A stretch of 64,000 nt of DNA from Oreohelix idahoensis (Eukaryota > Mollusca > Gastropoda > Stylommatophora > Oreohelicidae), in contig JAMPIV010012447.1 of the NCBI GenBank assembly GCA_024509875.1, positions 172,501 through 236,500 on the forward strand. Direction: 5' to 3'. How positions within the stretch are numbered: position 1 is the first letter of the stretch; the number at the start of each line of letters is the position of its first letter. Below the pieces are notes generated by a model. It searched no databases. It was not told where the DNA came from and was given only the letters and a program-made list of their open reading frames with translations. Both the position numbers and the translations under genes were made by a program. Of the stretch, positions 59,360 to 64,000 are shown piece by piece.

Positions 59360-61754
59360 TGTCGTCACACATTCTAAATCCACATATATAAATTAAAAGG
59401 TAAATGTAAAGCCTAACACATAAATCCAATAAAAGGAAAGAGAAATGGTAAAAGTACAGTGCTGTCACAATGGCGTACAAAAATCCCCCTTGTTTTATGC
59501 TTCGTCTGCATATTTTCACGCTTTCACGTTGATAGTAAAGCCTACTGCATCACTACACGCTTTCTACAATAAAACGTGTACTGCATTTCTAAGAAAACCT
59601 TGAGATAGGCACACCGCGTAATGACCTAAATTAATACTTCCATTAATTTCATTTTGTACACGGCGTGATGAAAAGACAGATGAACTTAGGATAGAGAGAA
59701 GGGAGGGCTGAAAGCAGGAACGCATGCAACCCTAACACGCGTCTCGCGATATACAATTAATGCCACCCTCCCCAAGCAAAAGGCCAGAAGCAATACTTTT
59801 TTTCAGATGGACAGTGATAAAAAACACTACCCATACGAGAGTTAGGTTTAAAAACCTGAAAAATGCTTATTGGGAAACATGACATTATACTGGTTTACGT
59901 TTGAAATCCTGACAGTACCGAGACACCACATCGTATCGAAGTGAACAGGAGGTAGAAGAAAATGCACATTGTGAACGCAGCCACCTAGCTCCCTTAAATT
60001 TATATAATTGGGTTCCTTAGGACTTGCTGACAAAGAATATGTTAAACGTTACGCAAATAGTCTAGGAATTAACAAATTATAGCCAAAATAAAATGGTGGT
60101 GCTGTCAGACAACACCAAAATCAGAATTGCGCAGTGGCTGGTTTTGAAACCACCATTTTACGGGAAATGGGCCACCATGTAAAATCCTATTTGATTGGAT
60201 AGAAGTAAATGTAAGGCTAAACACGATTAGTCGGGCTACAAATACTAATTCTTTGTTGTTAGGGAAACGTGAGTAGGAGTACTTTTTTTCAAACGCTTGT
60301 GTAAACAAGGCTCGATTGGTTAGACCCGCCAATATAGGCAATTAGGAGCGTCAGTTCAGTGCCACATGTTAAAATAAACTTACTAAGAAACAGTGCGTTG
60401 AGAGCCAGATCATATTTTTCGAAATAAAAGTCTGGAACAGAGGCAGATCGGAATTTGTGCCATTATTCATCGCCAGTCAACGTATCTGTGTATTATTTCC
60501 ATGAATTGTGGTAAGCTTGATATATTAAATATCTTTTTAATGAAAATTGAATGTAAATTGATAATTTATGTCTGTATATGTGTGTGGTTCAGTAGCGAAC
60601 ATGAGGCAAGGCCTATATAGTGCTCCAACCTGAACAGAAGGTGTCGGAGAAAAGTAAAACTGCATGGAATTGCCAAACAGTACACTGACACCTATCTTAT
60701 TGACTAGAAAGAACTAATGCTGGAATTGCAGAGGCGTAGTAACCATTAGGGAGGAGTATACTGGTGTAAATTGTTTCAGATGAAGCTAGCAGTTGGCCTA
60801 TAGCTCTGAACTCAGTGTTTGTTCTGTAATGTGTTCAGTGTGGAAATAGATTATAAATTAGATCTGAAGTAGGAGGTACAACCTTCTTGTTTCAGGGACT
60901 GTGGTCCTAGTTATTGAAGCAGCACCTGGTCTGGGTTTTGCTGAATCCAGAGGCTGACAGCATACTCCTTGGTCCAGATAGCGACCAGTGAGGTGTCTCT
61001 AGAACACAGGAAGCAATCGAGCAGAGGAGTCTTTTCCTGCCACCATCACGAAAGATAAGCTTCTGTGGCCAGCGTAGCTCAACATTATGTGCCCCCTCAA
61101 AAATTGACATTTTGTTAACCACAGAGGGACACTTAATTGGTTCAAATGACAGGAACTGTGAAAGTTTCCCAATACTATTTCCCCGATAATCAAACTCTTG
61201 AAGTCATGATGAAAAACAACAACCAAGCTTGAACAAAACCAGTATTGCCTCATATTACTACTGCACAAATTACACACATAGAATAATAATAATAAACTAT
61301 GTCAATACAAAGTTCATATATATAAACTGTGTAAATAATACTTGTAATTACATTTGATTGTGATTCCTGGTTCACTGTGTAGTTGAATCAGGATATCCAT
61401 TATTGACAAGAATTAATACGTATATTTTTAAACTTCATCACTTGACTCATTTAAGATAGTCTTATAGAGTGTTATATGTGTGTGAGTGTCACAGTGTTGT
61501 AAAGTGTTGTAGAATAAATTAAATTATTTATCTGTCTGTTGTTGTTGTGACTTACACTTCATCATTTTCATAACCCTAGACATTTAACGTAGTCATCACA
61601 ATATTCCAGAATAATTCTGACTGAGGTATAAATGTGGTAGCAAGTAAGGTCATCTGTAATACACCACACTTATTAGATACAGATACCTTTACAGCTGATC
61701 TCAGTCAGTACACTAAGTCCCCTATAAATATTTATAACATTCCACTTTACCACA
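59360..61754 (+). repeat. LTR shared by elements V and VI
   Basis: 2395 bp, 3' LTR of element V. It is immediately followed by a primer-binding site and another gag, so it also serves as the 5' LTR of element VI. It ends TTTACCACA with no target duplication next to it. Confidence 0.93.
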
Positions 61755-64000
61755 TATATTGGGGTCCTGTCCGGGATTTTGATTCTTTCCCTATTATAAA
61801 TATTGGGGGTAATTCACTTCAGGGAATACTAAAAATTAAAAAGGTATCCTTGTGTGAAAATAAATAACGTTGAGCTCTCAGTGCCTGTGGTTGTCATTGG
61901 ATATTTAGTTAGAAATTGTATTGTTTAGTTAGACATTGTTTACATTTACCTGTTAGAAAATGGCGGACCTGGCCAAATTTCGATCTGCTGCTGTGCAGAC
62001 TGCAAAAGAGTTAGGAATGGACGGGCAAGTTATGATTGCCTATGTCACTGCTGAATGTGACAAATATATTGAACGTGAAGAAAGAAGATTAGAAAAAGAG
62101 GCCGAAAGAAAATTAGAATCTGAAAGATTGGCCGAAGATAAGAGAATAGAGGCTGAAAAAGAAATTAAGAGGTTGCAGATTGAGGCCGAGGCTAAGAGGT
62201 TGCAGATTGAGGCTGAGGCTAAGAGGTTGCAGATTGAGGCTGACAAAGAGGCTAAGAAATTGGAAGCCGAGGAAAGAAGACAGGCTGCAGAAAGGGAAGA
62301 CAAGCGATTAGCTGCAGAAAGGGAAGCAGAAGATAAAAGATTACAAAGGGAACATGAGTTACGACTAAGGGAGTTTGAGTTTCAAGGCCATGCTCCTGAA
62401 AATGGTGCCAGTCCCTTTACCTCCGATGCTACTGCTAGTCAGGGAGCCTCAACCTCAGCTATGAACTTTCATTTAGATCATTTTGTTGAGGAAGACGATG
62501 ATATTGAGAGCTATCTAAATAGATATGAACTATTAGCTACCACGTATGGGTTAGAGAGAGAAAGGTGGAGCTTAAAGTTATCTCAAGGGCTTCGTGGGGC
62601 AGCTTATGAAGTTTTTGCCAAAATGAGCAGAGGTGATCAAGAAAATTATGACATGCTAAAGCAGGCTCTTTTGTTAAGATATGAAAAGAACGCAGAATTT
62701 TATAGGAAAAATTTAGGAATGCTAAACTACTGTCAGGTGAAACCTATCACCAGTTCTCTGCACGGTTAGAGACATACTTGGAGAAATGGACTTCTCTGGG
62801 GAAAACCCAAGATCTTAAGGAAATGGTCCTTATAGAACAACTAAGAGAGTCCATGGCTCCAGACCTGAGAAAGTTTCTCATGGAACAAGGTGCAGAGAGG
62901 CTGGGTGAGTTGCTAAATGTTGCTGAAAGGTATCAAGCAGCTCAAGCAGAGGTATCAGGTAATAAAAAGAAACAGGTAGATAATTTTAAGGCACCACAGA
63001 ACTTTAATAAATTTGATCCTAGAGATCAAAACAAAGGTAAGCACCAGTTTGATAGGCCACGGTATGACAATAAAAAATAAAACCCCACAATTCGATGAAA
63101 GGAAATATGATGAAAGAAAATCTTTCAACCAAGGAAAGAGATGGTGTAAAAATTGTAAGATGAACAATCATGACACTGACTATTGCAGAAGGAACCCTAT
63201 AGTTATGGCCACCCTTCAGGTCAGGTCGACCTCAAGAAAGGAGGAGGATATTATGTTAAATACCACTCCAGAAGAGATGAGGAAGGCATAGGCTGGGGAC
63301 AAGACCCTCAAGCCTTGTTTCAGGAAATTGTCAACTTGTCATACAACTCCAGGCAAGGGAGATTTTTACATGAAGAACAAGTTGATTTACAGGAAGGCCG
63401 GAACTAGATCCAATGGTCACGGACAGTTGGTTCTTCCAAAGACATATAGGGCAGACTTAATAAGGAGCCTACATGTGAAAAAAGATGGGGACCATGAGAA
63501 AATTGGTACCATCATCCAAAAGGTGGCTCACAATTATTATTGGCCCAAGGCAAGGTGGGACATTGAGAATTTTGTAGAAAGATGTAGCATAGCACATGAG
63601 GGAACACCCACAAGTGGGAACATTGATCAGGACCTGGACACGCCACGGGGCAAACGTAGGCCTGACAATAGAAAGAAAAATAAATTTGATAAAGTGGACC
63701 AAATGGAATGGGAAGCCCCTTTTCACGGACAAGCTTCAATTAACTGTTTTACAATGGCCACTATGCAGAGAGTGCAAAAAGATGTCTTACCCCAGGATAA
63801 GCCGAAAATCCCTCAATCGGACTTAAATAAACTGGAGTAAGAGGATGTAGAGAGGAAATCTCTCATCAAGAATTCTAAGTGGGGAGAAAGCCCCAAGAGA
63901 AAAATTGGTAGCGGTCGTTTTGTGCCTGATAATTCTGGGAAGAAAAATCATCACTATAGCGCTTCGAGTGGAAGAGACCATACCGGTGCATGGACAAATA
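61755..64000 (+). mobile_element. LTR element VI, interior, truncated by the window end
   Basis: It repeats 55113-57360 almost base for base: primer site at 61760, leader, gag start at 61960. The rest lies beyond the window. A run of LTR-interior-LTR-interior sharing one LTR can arise by unequal recombination between LTRs, or by insertion of a multimer. Confidence 0.88.
61960..63978 (+). pseudogene. Element VI gag-integrase frame, broken
   Basis: The same start and domains as 55318-57387. Compared with that copy it has lost one A near 62709 (frame ends at 62769) and gained one A near 63076. It carries a TAG at 63288-63290 (cacagg changed to catagg) and a TAA at 63838-63840 (gaggaa changed to gagtaa). 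The zinc knuckle is intact at about 63145-63186. Despite overall near-identity, several disabling changes have accumulated, more than in element V. Confidence 0.85.

Larger units (their letters stand above)
49059..61754 (+). mobile_element. LTR element V, with nested insertions in its 5' LTR
   Basis: The 5' LTR is 49059-49111 plus 52771-55112, split by a foreign LTR. The interior is 55113-59359 and the 3' LTR is 59360-61754. Both LTRs total 2395 bp once the insertion is removed. The best preserved gag-pol in the window lies here. The left flank is acgac (49054-49058). The right LTR is followed directly by another interior (element VI), so the outer target duplication cannot be tested within the window. 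Confidence 0.93.

Overview
The window is eukaryotic, AT-rich DNA built almost entirely from transposable elements. I found no host protein gene with exons, no rRNA and no stand-alone tRNA gene. The content (Ty3/gypsy-type LTR elements, several non-LTR retrotransposon C-termini, tRNA-headed SINEs, hAT remnants, (TA)n and a long minisatellite) points to an animal. An invertebrate, perhaps a mollusc or related marine lineage, is my guess and is weakly supported.

Layout. 1-5.5 kb: a dispersed repeat, a 39-bp minisatellite (945-2083), a LINE reverse-transcriptase C-terminus and a hAT transposase C-terminus. 5534-12295: LTR element I, with 672-bp LTRs, a decayed gag and a zinc knuckle/protease, but no RT or integrase. 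12.3-17.5 kb: two copies of one SINE, one of them inserted in a LINE, another LINE end, and a third tRNA-headed repeat. 17558-37028: element II (minus strand). Its left LTR is split by complete element III (19305-27787, plus strand). Elements II and III, element V (49059-61754), partial element VI (61755-64000) and a solo LTR (49644-52101) form one Ty3/gypsy-type family with unusually long 2.4-kb LTRs. 37792-45236: element IV (minus strand), an unrelated LTR element with one coiled-coil ORF and no recognisable pol. 47.3-48.4 kb: a LINE ORF split by a 722-bp solo LTR. 48.8-49.04 kb: a hAT-type short element. Element V's 5' LTR carries a second LTR family (49112-52765), and inside that sits the solo 2.4-kb LTR.

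Function. The 2.4-kb-LTR family has its pol domains in the order integrase zinc-binding part, integrase C-terminal GPY part, reverse transcriptase, RNase H. Integrase therefore lies upstream of RT, as in the described Gmr1-like branch of Ty3/gypsy, instead of the usual RT-RH-IN. The copies that can be read lack a visible protease and the integrase DDE core, so they look like a shared, internally deleted lineage that must have been mobilised by a partner. Insertion order can be read from 5-bp target duplications, most of them perfect.

Caution: 30178-34205, inside element II, looks like uncorrected long-read sequence. It is a heavily indel-ridden version of the family's gag-pol region, with poly-C runs. 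Nothing inside it should be read as biology until resequenced.
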